A DNA stretch of 64,000 nt, taken from Halosimplex pelagicum (lineage in GTDB: Archaea > Halobacteriota > Halobacteria > Halobacteriales > Haloarculaceae). The stretch's first letter is position 1. Each line of letters opens with the position of its first letter. The DNA lies in assembly GCF_013415905.1 (NCBI RefSeq), contig NZ_CP058909.1, forward strand, positions 1,612,001 through 1,676,000, in the 5' to 3' direction. Both the position numbers and the translations under genes were made by a program. Positions 10,640 through 19,656 of this stretch are shown here, piece by piece. The notes below the pieces were generated by a model that was not told the DNA's origin, made no database searches, and was given only the letters and a program-made list of their open reading frames with translations.

Positions 10640-11635
10640 ATGCCGATAACCTACACGACGGACAACGACACGCACGACCCGAACAAGATCCTGCCGATGG
10701 ACTACGAGTGGGCCCGCGAGTACTACCAGTCGGGCGTCGCCAACAACTGGACCCCCGAGGAGATCCCCATGGGCGAGGACGCCAGACAGTACGAGGACGG
10801 CACGCTCACCGACGCCGAGAAGGACCTGGTCGAGTGGAACCTCGGCTTCTTCTCGACGGCGGAATCGCTGACGGCCAACAACATCGTCCTCGCGGTGTAC
10901 GACTACGTCACCGCCCCGGAGTGTCGCCAGTATCTGCTCCGGCAGGCCTACGAGGAGGCCGTCCACACGGACACGTTCATCTACTGCTGTGACTCGCTCG
11001 GGTTCGACCCGGAGTACCTCTACGGCATGTACGACCGCATCCCGACCATCGAGGCGAAAGACGACTTCGTCGTCGATCTGACCCGCGTCGTCGACGACCC
11101 CGACTTCACCATCGACGACGAGGCGGACGTGCGAGCCTTCCTCCGGGACCTGATCGGCTTCTACGTCATCATGGAGGGTATCTTCTTCTACGCCGGCTTC
11201 GCGATGATGCTCGGGCTCAAACGCCAGAACAAACTGACGGGGATCGGCCAGCAGTTCGAGTACATCATGCGCGACGAGTCGCTGCATCTGGGCTTCGGCG
11301 TCGACCTGATCGACCAGATCCGGACCGAGACCGACGCCTGGACCGACGACTTCGAGGCCGAGGTGCTCGACCTGATCCGCGAGGCCGTCGAGCTGGAGGC
11401 CCGCTACGCCCGCGAGGCCTGCCCCGAAGAGATCCTCGGGATGGGGCCCGAACAGTTCGCGGAGTACGTCGAGTACGTCGCGGACCGGCGGTGTTCGCAG
11501 CTCGATCTGCCGGAGCAGTACGGGACGGACAACCCCTTCGACTGGATGTCCGAGGCCGCCGACCTCAACAAGGAGAAGAACTTCTTCGAGACGCAGGTCA
11601 CGGAGTACCAGAGCGGCGGCCAACTGGAGTGGTGA
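10640..11635 (+). CDS. nrdB: Ribonucleoside-diphosphate reductase beta subunit, class Ic-like
   Basis: This is the metal-radical subunit partnered with nrdA, 12 bp downstream with a GGAGG ribosome-binding site overlapping the nrdA stop. Metal ligands are E75, E106, H109, E179, E213 and H216. The radical tyrosine position four residues after H109 is Phe113, and the first ligand is Glu rather than Asp. From memory of the Chlamydia trachomatis R2c numbering (E89, E120, H123, F127, E193, E227, H230), every position is offset by exactly 14. Family knowledge for that pattern is a tyrosyl-radical-free Mn/Fe cofactor. The metal content here is inferred. Confidence 0.95.
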   Translation: MPITYTTDNDTHDPNKILPMDYEWAREYYQSGVANNWTPEEIPMGEDARQYEDGTLTDAEKDLVEWNLGFFSTAESLTANNIVLAVYDYVTAPECRQYLLRQAYEEAVHTDTFIYCCDSLGFDPEYLYGMYDRIPTIEAKDDFVVDLTRVVDDPDFTIDDEADVRAFLRDLIGFYVIMEGIFFYAGFAMMLGLKRQNKLTGIGQQFEYIMRDESLHLGFGVDLIDQIRTETDAWTDDFEAEVLDLIREAVELEARYAREACPEEILGMGPEQFAEYVEYVADRRCSQLDLPEQYGTDNPFDWMSEAADLNKEKNFFETQVTEYQSGGQLEW

Positions 11636-11795
11636 CGGCCGTCGACGGCTGATCGGCGAGGGTCCGGCCGTCGCCGACGGCCGCGGGGCTGAGGCGCGGA
11701 CGCCCGACCGGGGTCGTCCGGTCGCCTGCGCTCGCAAGCGGCGTGCGACAAGATATTTGACGGGCCCGGACGACTCCCCTTCAGAGGTCCGCTGG

Positions 11796-14531
11796 ATGGA
11801 CGATACGACCCCGCACTCAGACACGACACGCCCCGCACCGACGCGGCGGCGCTTCCTCGCCGGCCTGACCGCGGCCGGCGTCGCTGGTTCGACCCTCTCC
11901 GCCGTCGCCGGCGAACAGGTGCCGGCCGACCGCGCTCCCGTCGACCGCGCGGCGGACGCGGCCGCTTCCCGCAGGTGGCCGATGTTCGCCTTCGACGACG
12001 GCAACACCGGATACAGCGGCGCGAACGGACCGAGCGACGGCATCGCCGTCCGCTGGGACCGGGCCATCGACGCGACCGGCGAACCGACGTTCGACGACGT
12101 CAACGCGTACGTCCGGAGCGCCGACGGCAGTCTCTACGCGCTCGACCGCGCCTCCGGGGAGACGCAGTGGCGCTACGGGACCGACGGCGACGGTGATTCC
12201 CCGGCGGCGGCCGCCGTCGCCGGCGGCACCGCCTTCATGGACGACGGCGCCGCCGTCCTGGCGGTCCGGACCGGTTCCCAGGAGCGATACTGGCGCACCG
12301 AGGTCGACGGCACCGTCTCGGCGCCGGTCACCGTCACCGACTCGCGCGTCCTCGCGGGGACCGAGGCGGGCACCTGCTACTCGCTCAGCCGCGACGGCGG
12401 CGCCCGCAGGTGGACGTTCGACGCGGGCGACCCGATCGCGGCGGCGCCCGCGCGCGGCCCGAAGCGAGCGTTCTTCGCGACGGAGACGGGCACCGTCGTC
12501 GCCCGCGAGTCCCAGGCGGGCAGCCCCCGCTGGGAGTTCGAGACCGACGATCCGACGGAAGACGTGCCGCCCGTCGTCAGCGGCGACCAGGTGTACATCG
12601 GTGACACCGGCGGGACGGTGTACGCCATCGACAGGGTCGACGGCGAGGCCCGGTGGCGAGCCGATCTAGAGAGCGCGGTCGTCGGCGGCGCGACCGTCGC
12701 GCGCGACACCGTGTTCGTGGCGACGACCGACGGGACGCTCCACGCCCTGAACGCGGTCGGCGGGGACGAGCGCTGGTCGGTCGACCTGGGCTCGCCGGCG
12801 AGTCGCAAGCCGGTCGTCACGGACGAGGCCATCTACGTCGCGACCGCCGAGGACACCGTCTACGCGTACCTGTGGGGCGGCCGCAACGAGGGCGCCGAGG
12901 CCTGGCGGGCCGACCTGCCGGTCGACGACCCGTCACTGTCGGTGGTCGACGACATGGTCGCGGTCGTCGGCGGCCTCTACGTGGCCGTCGAGAGCGGCTC
13001 GCAGACCGCCATCGACCGCGCGTCGTTCGACGCGGTGACGACCCGGTGGACGTACGCGACCGACGGCACCGCGACCGGGTCGCCGGCGCTCACCGACGAC
13101 GCGCTCTACACCGCCGACGACGCGCAGGTCTGTTACGCGCTCGACCCGACCGAGGGCGGCGAGCAGTGGCGCTACGAGGCCGACACCGACCTGACGGGCC
13201 CGATCGCCGACGCCGACGGCGTCTACCTCGGGGCCGCCGACGGCACCGTCCGCGCCCTGGAAACCGGCGACGGCACCGAACGGTGGACCTTCCCGCCCGA
13301 CGAGGGCGAAATCGGTCCGGTTCCGGCCGCCCCCATTCGCTGGGGGGGCCTGATCGTCGCTCTGGACGCCCGGGGGCGACTCTACGGGATCGACCGCGCG
13401 GAGGGGACCGAGCGGTGGGCCGGCCGCGTCGACAAGGGCGGGACCAGTCCGGCGGTGGGCGGCGACCGCATCTACGCGAGTTCGCCCAGCGGCGTCGTAT
13501 CGGCGTTCGACGCCGCCAGCGGCGAGGAACTGTGGGGCTTCCGAACGGGAGGGGCCGCCGCCGCCCCGGCGGCCACCGCCGACACCGTCTACGTCGGCAA
13601 CAGCAACGGCCGTTTCTACGCGGTGAACGTCCAGAGCGACGACGAGGCGACGGAACGCTGGTCGAAGGATCTCGACGGAGCGGTCAGGGCGGCGCCGACC
13701 GTCGCCGGCGACACCGTCTACGTCGGGACGGTCGCCGGGACGCTCTACGCCTTCGACCTGAAAGGGAACCGCCGATGGCGGGCCGAGGCCCGCGGGGCGA
13801 TCCGCGCCAAACCCGGCGTCGCCGGCGACCTCGTGACGGTCGGCAGCGAGAACGAGAGCGTCTACGCCTTCGACGCGGCCGACGGGAGCGAGCGGTGGGC
13901 CTACGACACCGCCGCGCCGCTGCGGACGACCGCCGCCTTCGGCAACGACACCGTCTACCTCGCCAGCGCCGAGATCGCCGCGCTCGACCCGCCCAACACC
14001 GTCCAGACGCCGACGCCCTCGGCGACCCCGAGCGACACCGCGACCCCCACGGCGACGCCGACCGATACCCCGACGGCGACACCGACGGACACACCGGGCA
14101 CCACGCCGACCGACACGCCCGCGGGGACGACGCCGACCGCCACCCCGACGGCGACACGGACGGAGACCCCGACCGACGCGTCGGGCGGGAACACCGTGAC
14201 CCCGACGGGGGCGCCGACGCCCACGACGACGGCCGGCGGTGCGACCGGGCCGACGTCGACGCCGACCGAGGCGCCGACACCGCCCGCGACGACGACCGGT
14301 AGCGGCGGGGGCGCCAGCGGTGGGGGCGCCGGCGGCGGCCCGCTGGACGGCCTCGATATCGAACCCGACTGGCTCCCGTACGCGGGCGCGGGAGCCGTCG
14401 CCGCGGTCGCCGCGCTCGGCGCCGCGGTCAAGCGCTTCGGCGGTGGCGGCAACGGCGGCACCGGCGGCACCGGCGGCAAGCAGGCCGACGCCCTGAACTG
14501 GGGCGGCGGCCTTGACGACGACGACAACTGA
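11796..14531 (+). CDS. Tat-exported PQQ-type beta-propeller protein with C-terminal membrane anchor
   Basis: The 911-residue protein starts with a twin-arginine signal (TRRRFLAGLTAAGVAG), then many repeats of the PQQ/WD-like blade pattern, each with a YALD..SGE..W core, from about residue 60 to 740. A Thr/Pro-rich stalk of about 100 residues follows, then a single hydrophobic helix near residues 865-885 and a Gly-rich tail. It should stand on the outer cell surface. No PQQ or enzyme active site can be claimed; the propeller may be a binding scaffold. The ATG at 11796 is chosen over a TTG 39 bp upstream because it precedes the Tat motif closely; ATATTT at 11753-11758 may be its TATA box. Confidence 0.85.
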   Translation: MDDTTPHSDTTRPAPTRRRFLAGLTAAGVAGSTLSAVAGEQVPADRAPVDRAADAAASRRWPMFAFDDGNTGYSGANGPSDGIAVRWDRAIDATGEPTFDDVNAYVRSADGSLYALDRASGETQWRYGTDGDGDSPAAAAVAGGTAFMDDGAAVLAVRTGSQERYWRTEVDGTVSAPVTVTDSRVLAGTEAGTCYSLSRDGGARRWTFDAGDPIAAAPARGPKRAFFATETGTVVARESQAGSPRWEFETDDPTEDVPPVVSGDQVYIGDTGGTVYAIDRVDGEARWRADLESAVVGGATVARDTVFVATTDGTLHALNAVGGDERWSVDLGSPASRKPVVTDEAIYVATAEDTVYAYLWGGRNEGAEAWRADLPVDDPSLSVVDDMVAVVGGLYVAVESGSQTAIDRASFDAVTTRWTYATDGTATGSPALTDDALYTADDAQVCYALDPTEGGEQWRYEADTDLTGPIADADGVYLGAADGTVRALETGDGTERWTFPPDEGEIGPVPAAPIRWGGLIVALDARGRLYGIDRAEGTERWAGRVDKGGTSPAVGGDRIYASSPSGVVSAFDAASGEELWGFRTGGAAAAPAATADTVYVGNSNGRFYAVNVQSDDEATERWSKDLDGAVRAAPTVAGDTVYVGTVAGTLYAFDLKGNRRWRAEARGAIRAKPGVAGDLVTVGSENESVYAFDAADGSERWAYDTAAPLRTTAAFGNDTVYLASAEIAALDPPNTVQTPTPSATPSDTATPTATPTDTPTATPTDTPGTTPTDTPAGTTPTATPTATRTETPTDASGGNTVTPTGAPTPTTTAGGATGPTSTPTEAPTPPATTTGSGGGASGGGAGGGPLDGLDIEPDWLPYAGAGAVAAVAALGAAVKRFGGGGNGGTGGTGGKQADALNWGGGLDDDDN

Positions 14532-14637
14532 CCGCTCCACCGTCGTTCCGAGTCCGCTCTCTCCCGTGAGCCGCCGCGTCGTCTGGGGGTCGCCGGCCCG
14601 CGGCGACCGCCGGTACCGACCCGTCACGGACCCGAAG

Positions 14638-14645
14638 GCTTATTC
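14638..14645 (+). promoter_or_regulatory. TATA box for the ASST-like gene
   Basis: GCTTATTC is centred about 31 bp before the ATG at 14673, compatible with an almost leaderless transcript. Confidence 0.45.
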
Positions 14646-14672
14646 GCGAACGAGGCGGAGCAACGTGCCACG

Positions 14673-16178
14673 ATGGACGTATCGCGCGGCAGCGCCCTGG
14701 TCTTGCTCGGCGTCGGCCTCTTCGTCGCGACGATGGTCGTCGGCGCCGCGACCGCCCCCTCCGGGTCCGCCGGCGGCGTCGACGCCCCGGCGACGCCCGC
14801 GCCCTCACCGGACGACACCGCGGCCCCGTCGGACCCCGACGCCACGGCCGCTCCGACCGGCACGCCCTCGTCCGACGAGCCCCAGACGCTCGTCGGCAAC
14901 CAGGGCGGCTGGGTGACCCACGGCAGCGTCATCGCCTTCGACGGCCGGTCGGTCGCCTGGCGCAACACCCAGGCCGACGGCTACTTCGAGGTGAGCCGGC
15001 TCGACAACGGCACCGTCCTGGCCGCGTTCGCCAACGAGAGCTCCGAGGACTGCGGCGATCTCTCGGCGCCCTGCGCCCGGACGGGCTATCGGATCATCGA
15101 GCCCGGGAGCGGAGAGATCCTCTCGGAGTACAGTTTCCCCGTCGGCTCGATCACCAACAGCGAGGTCCACGCCGCCGACGCCACCGGCGACGGCGGCATC
15201 GCCTACGTCGACATGGACGCCGAGCGGGTCGTCGTGGTCGAGAACGGCACCGAGGTCTGGGAGTGGCGCGCCAGCGAGCTCTACGAGGCGCCCCCGGACC
15301 CGGCGAGCCGCGACTGGCTGCACATCAACGACGTGGACGCCATCGGCGACGGCCGCTTCCTCGTCTCGGTTCGCAACGCCAACCAGCTCCTGATCGTCGA
15401 GCGCGGCGAGGGCGTCGTCGAAGTCATCAACGAGGACGACGGGACGAGCGACGCCAACTGCCTCTCGGACGAGCGGCTCTACGACGCCGACGGGGACGGC
15501 GACGTGCGCTGTGGCGACCCGAGCGTCATCAAGGAGCAGCACAACCCGCAGTGGCTCGGCGACGGCGCGGTGCTGGTGGCCGACAGCGAGAACGACCGCG
15601 TGGTCGAGCTCCACCGCACCGACGACGGCGACTGGGAGCCCGTCTGGGCGGTCGACAGGGCCGGCGGCATCCAGCTGACGTGGCCCCGCGACGCCGATCG
15701 GCTCCCCAACGGCAACACGCTGATCGCCGACTCGCGCAACCGGCGCGTGATCGAGGTTGACCCCCAGGGCGAGATGGTCTGGAACGTCTCGGTCGGTGCC
15801 GCCGCCAAGTACGGCCCCGGCATCGTCTACGAGGCCGACCGGCTCCCCTACGGCGAGTACGCGGGCAGCTACGACGGCGGCTCGACGCCGACCGACGCGG
15901 ACGGCACCGCCACCGAGGGCGGCGCCGCGACGTCGACGAAGACGCCCCTGCCGCGGATGACCGCCGCGAACGGCTCCGCCGCCCTCACTGCCCCCGACGA
16001 CGAGATCCCCCTCCTTTCGGAGGCGGTCGCGGGCCTCCAGGGAACCTTCGCCTGGGTCCCCATCTGGTTCGGCGAACTCCACCTCGCCGCGACGGCGCTC
16101 GGACTCCTGTTCGTCCTCGTCGGCGGCGTCGACCACCTGCTTGCGGCGCGGAACGTCTCGCTGCCCGGACGGGAGTAA
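14673..16178 (+). CDS. Membrane-anchored arylsulfotransferase-like beta-propeller protein
   Basis: The 501-residue protein has an N-terminal hydrophobic segment (residues 9-28), a Thr/Pro/Ala-rich linker, a domain of repeated strands with HINDVDAIGDGRFLVSVRN, EQHNPQWLGDGAVLVADSEN and WPRDADRLPNGNTLIADSRN, and a C-terminal transmembrane helix near 465-485. The repeats resemble the ASST/NHL propeller families in haloarchaea. Those families include sulfotransferases, but I cannot see a confirmed catalytic histidine pair, so the enzyme function is not assigned. It follows another propeller protein in the same direction but has its own promoter. Confidence 0.75.
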   Translation: MDVSRGSALVLLGVGLFVATMVVGAATAPSGSAGGVDAPATPAPSPDDTAAPSDPDATAAPTGTPSSDEPQTLVGNQGGWVTHGSVIAFDGRSVAWRNTQADGYFEVSRLDNGTVLAAFANESSEDCGDLSAPCARTGYRIIEPGSGEILSEYSFPVGSITNSEVHAADATGDGGIAYVDMDAERVVVVENGTEVWEWRASELYEAPPDPASRDWLHINDVDAIGDGRFLVSVRNANQLLIVERGEGVVEVINEDDGTSDANCLSDERLYDADGDGDVRCGDPSVIKEQHNPQWLGDGAVLVADSENDRVVELHRTDDGDWEPVWAVDRAGGIQLTWPRDADRLPNGNTLIADSRNRRVIEVDPQGEMVWNVSVGAAAKYGPGIVYEADRLPYGEYAGSYDGGSTPTDADGTATEGGAATSTKTPLPRMTAANGSAALTAPDDEIPLLSEAVAGLQGTFAWVPIWFGELHLAATALGLLFVLVGGVDHLLAARNVSLPGRE

Positions 16179-16206
16179 CGAACGGAGCCGCCACCGGGCA
16201 GAAGTC

Positions 16207-17277
16207 CTACTCCTCCACGGTCATCGACAGCTCGTCGAAGGACACGAACGCGGTCTCGTACCCCTCGTGGCGGGCGATCTGCGGGATCGCGTCGACCGAG
16301 AGCGTCAGGTCGTCGCCCGACTGCACGTCCGCGACGGCACCGTAGTGGTATCCCAGATCGGGGTGGACGGTCGGGGTGAGCGAGCCGTCGTAGCGGTTCG
16401 TCCCGTCGCCGCTGACCGTCGCCGACAGCGACGCCTGCGGGATCGGGTAGCCGTTGTACGGCGTCCGCATCGAGACGGCGAGATACGAGCGGTCGCCCTC
16501 GGCGGAGATACCGGCGGGCGGCGACTCCAGTCGCGCGACGACGAAGCGGGCGTCGCCACTGGTGCCCTCGCCGACGACGGTCCCCGGCATTTCCCCGGGG
16601 GCGGGCGTCGCGGAGACGGGCATCATGTCCATCGACATGGGGTCGAGCGCGTCGCGCTCGCCCTGGCGGTCGGGCAGTCGCTCGTAGGAGATCTCTTCGA
16701 GGGCGGACTGTGAGAACTCCAGGGAGAACGAGGCGCTCCCCAGGTCGCCGAAGCGGTCGCGGAGGGCGCCGGCCCGACGGGTCGGCAGCGGCGGGACGGT
16801 GACCTCGATGTCGTAGGTGCCCGCGCCGTCGAGTTCGAGGTTGTCGCCGGCGTGGACGCCCATGTTCTGGGAGATCATCGGCCACAGCGACTTGCCGCTG
16901 GTGAGCGTCTCGCCGTCGAGCGTGATCGTCGCCGTGACCGAGCCGTGCGGGAGGACGGTCTCCGTCTCGGGGTCCCAGACGGTCGTCATGAGGTGCAGCG
17001 AGTCCGAGCCCTCGATGGTGACCTTCTCGGTGCTGTCCCCGCTGACGAGCCAGAAGCGGTGGGGGTAGCTGTAGGTCAGCGCGACCCGAAAGTCACCGGC
17101 CGAGGCCATCCCGACCATCTCCATCCCCTCGACGTGGCTGGGGACGTAGACGGCGTCGGGGCGGTCCTCGACCAGCGGCGGCGACCGCGCCGAGCGCGTC
17201 TGAAAGAGCGACCGACACCCTGCGAGACCCACCGACGCCGCGGCAGCGCCCGCGGCGAGGAAGCGTCGTCTGTGCAT
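16207..17277 (-). CDS. Lipoprotein resembling P19/Tp34 iron-transport periplasmic proteins
   Basis: The 356-residue product has a Tat-type lipoprotein signal, MHRRRFLAAGAAAASVGLAG then Cys21, so it should be lipid-anchored outside the cell. The mature part begins with PSHVEGMEMVGMASAGDF and contains FWLVSG, SLHLMTTVWD and Met/His-rich segments. These recall the P19/Tp34 family of Fe2+/Cu-binding proteins; this is by resemblance only. The neighbour upstream in the same direction is a DyP/EfeB-like lipoprotein, the usual partner in Efe-type iron uptake, which strengthens the reading. The metal is not proven. Confidence 0.6.
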   Translation of the reverse strand: MHRRRFLAAGAAAASVGLAGCRSLFQTRSARSPPLVEDRPDAVYVPSHVEGMEMVGMASAGDFRVALTYSYPHRFWLVSGDSTEKVTIEGSDSLHLMTTVWDPETETVLPHGSVTATITLDGETLTSGKSLWPMISQNMGVHAGDNLELDGAGTYDIEVTVPPLPTRRAGALRDRFGDLGSASFSLEFSQSALEEISYERLPDRQGERDALDPMSMDMMPVSATPAPGEMPGTVVGEGTSGDARFVVARLESPPAGISAEGDRSYLAVSMRTPYNGYPIPQASLSATVSGDGTNRYDGSLTPTVHPDLGYHYGAVADVQSGDDLTLSVDAIPQIARHEGYETAFVSFDELSMTVEE

Positions 17278-17357
17278 GTCCGGCCCTAATCGCTATACGC
17301 AAAAGCGGCTTCTGGTTGGGTTCTCGAAAGCGGGCGGCGGCCGTCGGGCGACGTCGG

Positions 17358-18668
17358 TCACTCGCCGGGGCGGGGCGTCGGGAGCGCGCGCGACTCGCGG
17401 GGCGGGAGGAGGTAGTTGCCGCGCCGGCGGACGTTGATGTACTGGAGGATGCCGTTGTTGGCGCGCTGTCCGACCGCGCCCTCGGCGGCGGCGTCGGTCC
17501 CGTTCATCGCCTCGCGGGTGTTCACGAAGTCGGCGATCGACTCCTGCAGGGCGAGGAAGTGCAGGCCGGCGCGGTCGCCGTCCGTCGAGTCGAAGTCCCG
17601 GCGGAGCATGACCGGGCGGCCGTCTTCGCGGGCGCGGGCGTTCTTCTGTGCGTGGCCGACGACGCCCTTGCGGGCGTCTTCTTCGACCGTCTCGGCGCAG
17701 CCGCCGACGCCGCTGGAGTTTCCGAGGTTCTCGCCGGTGCCCTCGATCACGTCATTGTCGGCGTGGGCCGGACAGAACATCGACGCCTCGCGGTGCTCGC
17801 GGCTGTCCTGCTCGTACCACTGGGTGAGGTTGAGGTCCATCGACGAGACGTGCTGGGTGGTGCCACCGGCGAAGGGGCCCTCGGCGATGGTCACGCGGTC
17901 CTCGGTCGCCTGGGTCTTCTCGAATCCCGACTTGAAACCCATGTACAGCGGCGACTCCTCTGGGACGGGCTCGGAGTCGGGGATCCCCGCCACGTCCTGG
18001 TTCTCGGCGGGGAGCCCCTCGCCGATGAAGCCGGTCCGGCGCGCGCGGCCGTCCTCAGCGAGGGCGGCTCGCTCGAAGACGCCGTCGAACGTGGCGTCCA
18101 GCTCGCGACCGTTCACCGCGTCGCGCTCGCCGAGCAGCCCCTCCTCGGCGGCCAGCAGGGCCGAGCCGTAGTCGCTGGCGAGGTGGACCACGGCGTCGGG
18201 TTCGTCCGGCACGGGGTTCTCGAAGGGCGCGAGCGGTTCGGGCTCGGGCAGGTCGACGGTCTCCGGGAGACTCCCCTCGAAGCGCTCGAAGTAGGCGGGG
18301 GCGTAGCCGATAGTAAAGAGGAGGCCCACGTCCCCCTCGTCGGTGCTGCGGGGGTAGGCGCGTTCGAGCGACCGGAGCGCGGTCTCGACGGTCTCGCGGT
18401 CCGAGTCGGCGGGCGTCCCCTCCCCGGCGTAGTCGAGATAGATCAGGAGGTGGTGTTTCGGGGGCACGTCGTTGCCGTGGTCGTCCGTGCGGAGGGCGTC
18501 GTTCCAGGCGTGCTGGCGGTCGGGGAGCGCCGAGAGGTCGTCGGGGCCCGTCGGGAGGTCGGGGTCCTCCCGTCCCAGGCAGGCCGACAGCGCCGCGGAC
18601 CCGCCGATGGCGACGGCGGCCTTGACGAACTCCCGGCGCGAGACCCCGCGCTGGCGACTGGGTGGCAT
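17358..18668 (-). CDS. DyP-type peroxidase-like lipoprotein (EfeB-like)
   Basis: The 436-residue protein starts with a Tat lipoprotein signal, SRREFVKAAVAIGGSAALSA with lipobox Cys30. Its C-terminal third matches the dye-decolourising peroxidase fold: the putative heme-ligand His in VVGHAQKNAR, MLRRDFDST with the distal-side Arg, and GLHFLALQESIADFV. The place of the usual GFxDG motif reads YMGFKSGFEKTQ, so the distal Asp appears to be Ser. That would weaken peroxidase chemistry and may favour heme or iron handling. The ATG at 18668 is preferred over one 27 bp upstream because it gives a compact signal peptide. It is likely co-transcribed with the gene at 16207. Confidence 0.7.
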   Translation of the reverse strand: MPPSRQRGVSRREFVKAAVAIGGSAALSACLGREDPDLPTGPDDLSALPDRQHAWNDALRTDDHGNDVPPKHHLLIYLDYAGEGTPADSDRETVETALRSLERAYPRSTDEGDVGLLFTIGYAPAYFERFEGSLPETVDLPEPEPLAPFENPVPDEPDAVVHLASDYGSALLAAEEGLLGERDAVNGRELDATFDGVFERAALAEDGRARRTGFIGEGLPAENQDVAGIPDSEPVPEESPLYMGFKSGFEKTQATEDRVTIAEGPFAGGTTQHVSSMDLNLTQWYEQDSREHREASMFCPAHADNDVIEGTGENLGNSSGVGGCAETVEEDARKGVVGHAQKNARAREDGRPVMLRRDFDSTDGDRAGLHFLALQESIADFVNTREAMNGTDAAAEGAVGQRANNGILQYINVRRRGNYLLPPRESRALPTPRPGE

Positions 18669-18723
18669 CGGCGACACTAGCGACTGGTCCGACAAGGGGG
18701 TTCTGGTCGGCCAGTCGAAAGCC

Positions 18724-19236
18724 CTACTCGGCGAGGAGGCGGTCGACCAGGCGGGTGAACCGGTCGACGAGCTTCTCGGGCAGCGACGGCTCGACCGTCC
18801 GGAGCAGTCGGGCGGTCTCCTCGGGCGCTTCGAGGGCGAGCGTCACGCGGCCGCGCTCGTCGCGGCGCTTGGCGACGAGGTCGAGGTCGACGAGTCGGTC
18901 GAGGTGCCACTCCAGCGTGCTCCGGGCGACGCCGACGCCCTCGGCGGTCTCGGCGGCGGGTGTCGGCCCGTTCCGGAGGAGGAAGACCACGATGTCGGCG
19001 GCGGTCTCGCGGTGGAGGACCGCGAGCGCGCGCCGCTCGAAGGCGTCGCAGTCGGGCGGGTAGTAGTGGGTGCGGCCGTAGAGGTCGGCGGCGACGACGC
19101 GGTCGTCGAGCTTCCGCAGGTGGTACTGGACCTGCCCCGGGGCGAGGTCGAGCCGGCGGACGAGTTCGCTGAAGTAGACGCCCGGGTTGTCGGCGACGTG
19201 CTCCGCCACGCGGGCGCGAGTGTCGTTGTCGGGCAT
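18724..19236 (-). CDS. Transcriptional regulator with two winged-helix domains
   Basis: The 170-residue protein has two tandem winged helix-turn-helix units: YFSELVRRLDLAPGQVQYHL near residues 20-40, and AAETAEGVGVARSTLEWHL near 93-111, each followed by a wing. Two-wHTH proteins of this type are common haloarchaeal regulators. Its ATG lies 2 bp after the stop of the small membrane protein gene, so the two form an operon and the membrane partner may control it. Targets are unknown; the two lipoprotein genes downstream are candidates by position. Confidence 0.82.
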   Translation of the reverse strand: MPDNDTRARVAEHVADNPGVYFSELVRRLDLAPGQVQYHLRKLDDRVVAADLYGRTHYYPPDCDAFERRALAVLHRETAADIVVFLLRNGPTPAAETAEGVGVARSTLEWHLDRLVDLDLVAKRRDERGRVTLALEAPEETARLLRTVEPSLPEKLVDRFTRLVDRLLAE

Positions 19237-19238
19237 CG

Positions 19239-19601
19239 TTACAGCGGCTCCTCGGGGGCGCTCGGAGCTGCCGAGCGCGCGTAGTAGATGGCGCCGAGCA
19301 GGAAGGTCGCGAGCATGGCGTCGAGGGCGTGCTCGGCGAAGTGGTGCAGGCCGGCGTCGAGCGGGCCGAACATCGCGAGCGCGGAGACGAGCGTGCGGGC
19401 GAGCAGGGCGGCCAGCGCGAGCACGACGAGCAGGTACGACCGCGAGCCGCGCTGGCCGAGCGCCGCGACCGCCAGCGCGAGCAGGAGTCCGGAGCCGACG
19501 CCCGCCAGCAGGTGGACGCCGAGCAGGCCAGGGTCCGGCGAGGGCGCGGCGTGGGCGACCGGGCGCAACGGTGTCACACCTCCAGTAGTCGCCGCGCGCA
19601 C
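19239..19601 (-). CDS. Small four-helix membrane protein paired with a wHTH regulator
   Basis: The product of up to 120 residues has about four transmembrane helices and short loops, with several His residues in the DAGLHHFAEHALDAML helix. The start is GTG at 19601; an in-frame GTG at 19577 is an alternative. It is co-transcribed with the regulator at 18724. The pairing of a polytopic protein and a wHTH protein suggests membrane-linked signalling, but no function is established. Confidence 0.7.
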   Translation of the reverse strand: MRAATTGGVTPLRPVAHAAPSPDPGLLGVHLLAGVGSGLLLALAVAALGQRGSRSYLLVVLALAALLARTLVSALAMFGPLDAGLHHFAEHALDAMLATFLLGAIYYARSAAPSAPEEPL

Positions 19602-19656
19602 CTAAGTCGGTCGCTTCCGGGTCGCGCGTGGTCCGGCAGCCGCGCCGCTCGGCGGA

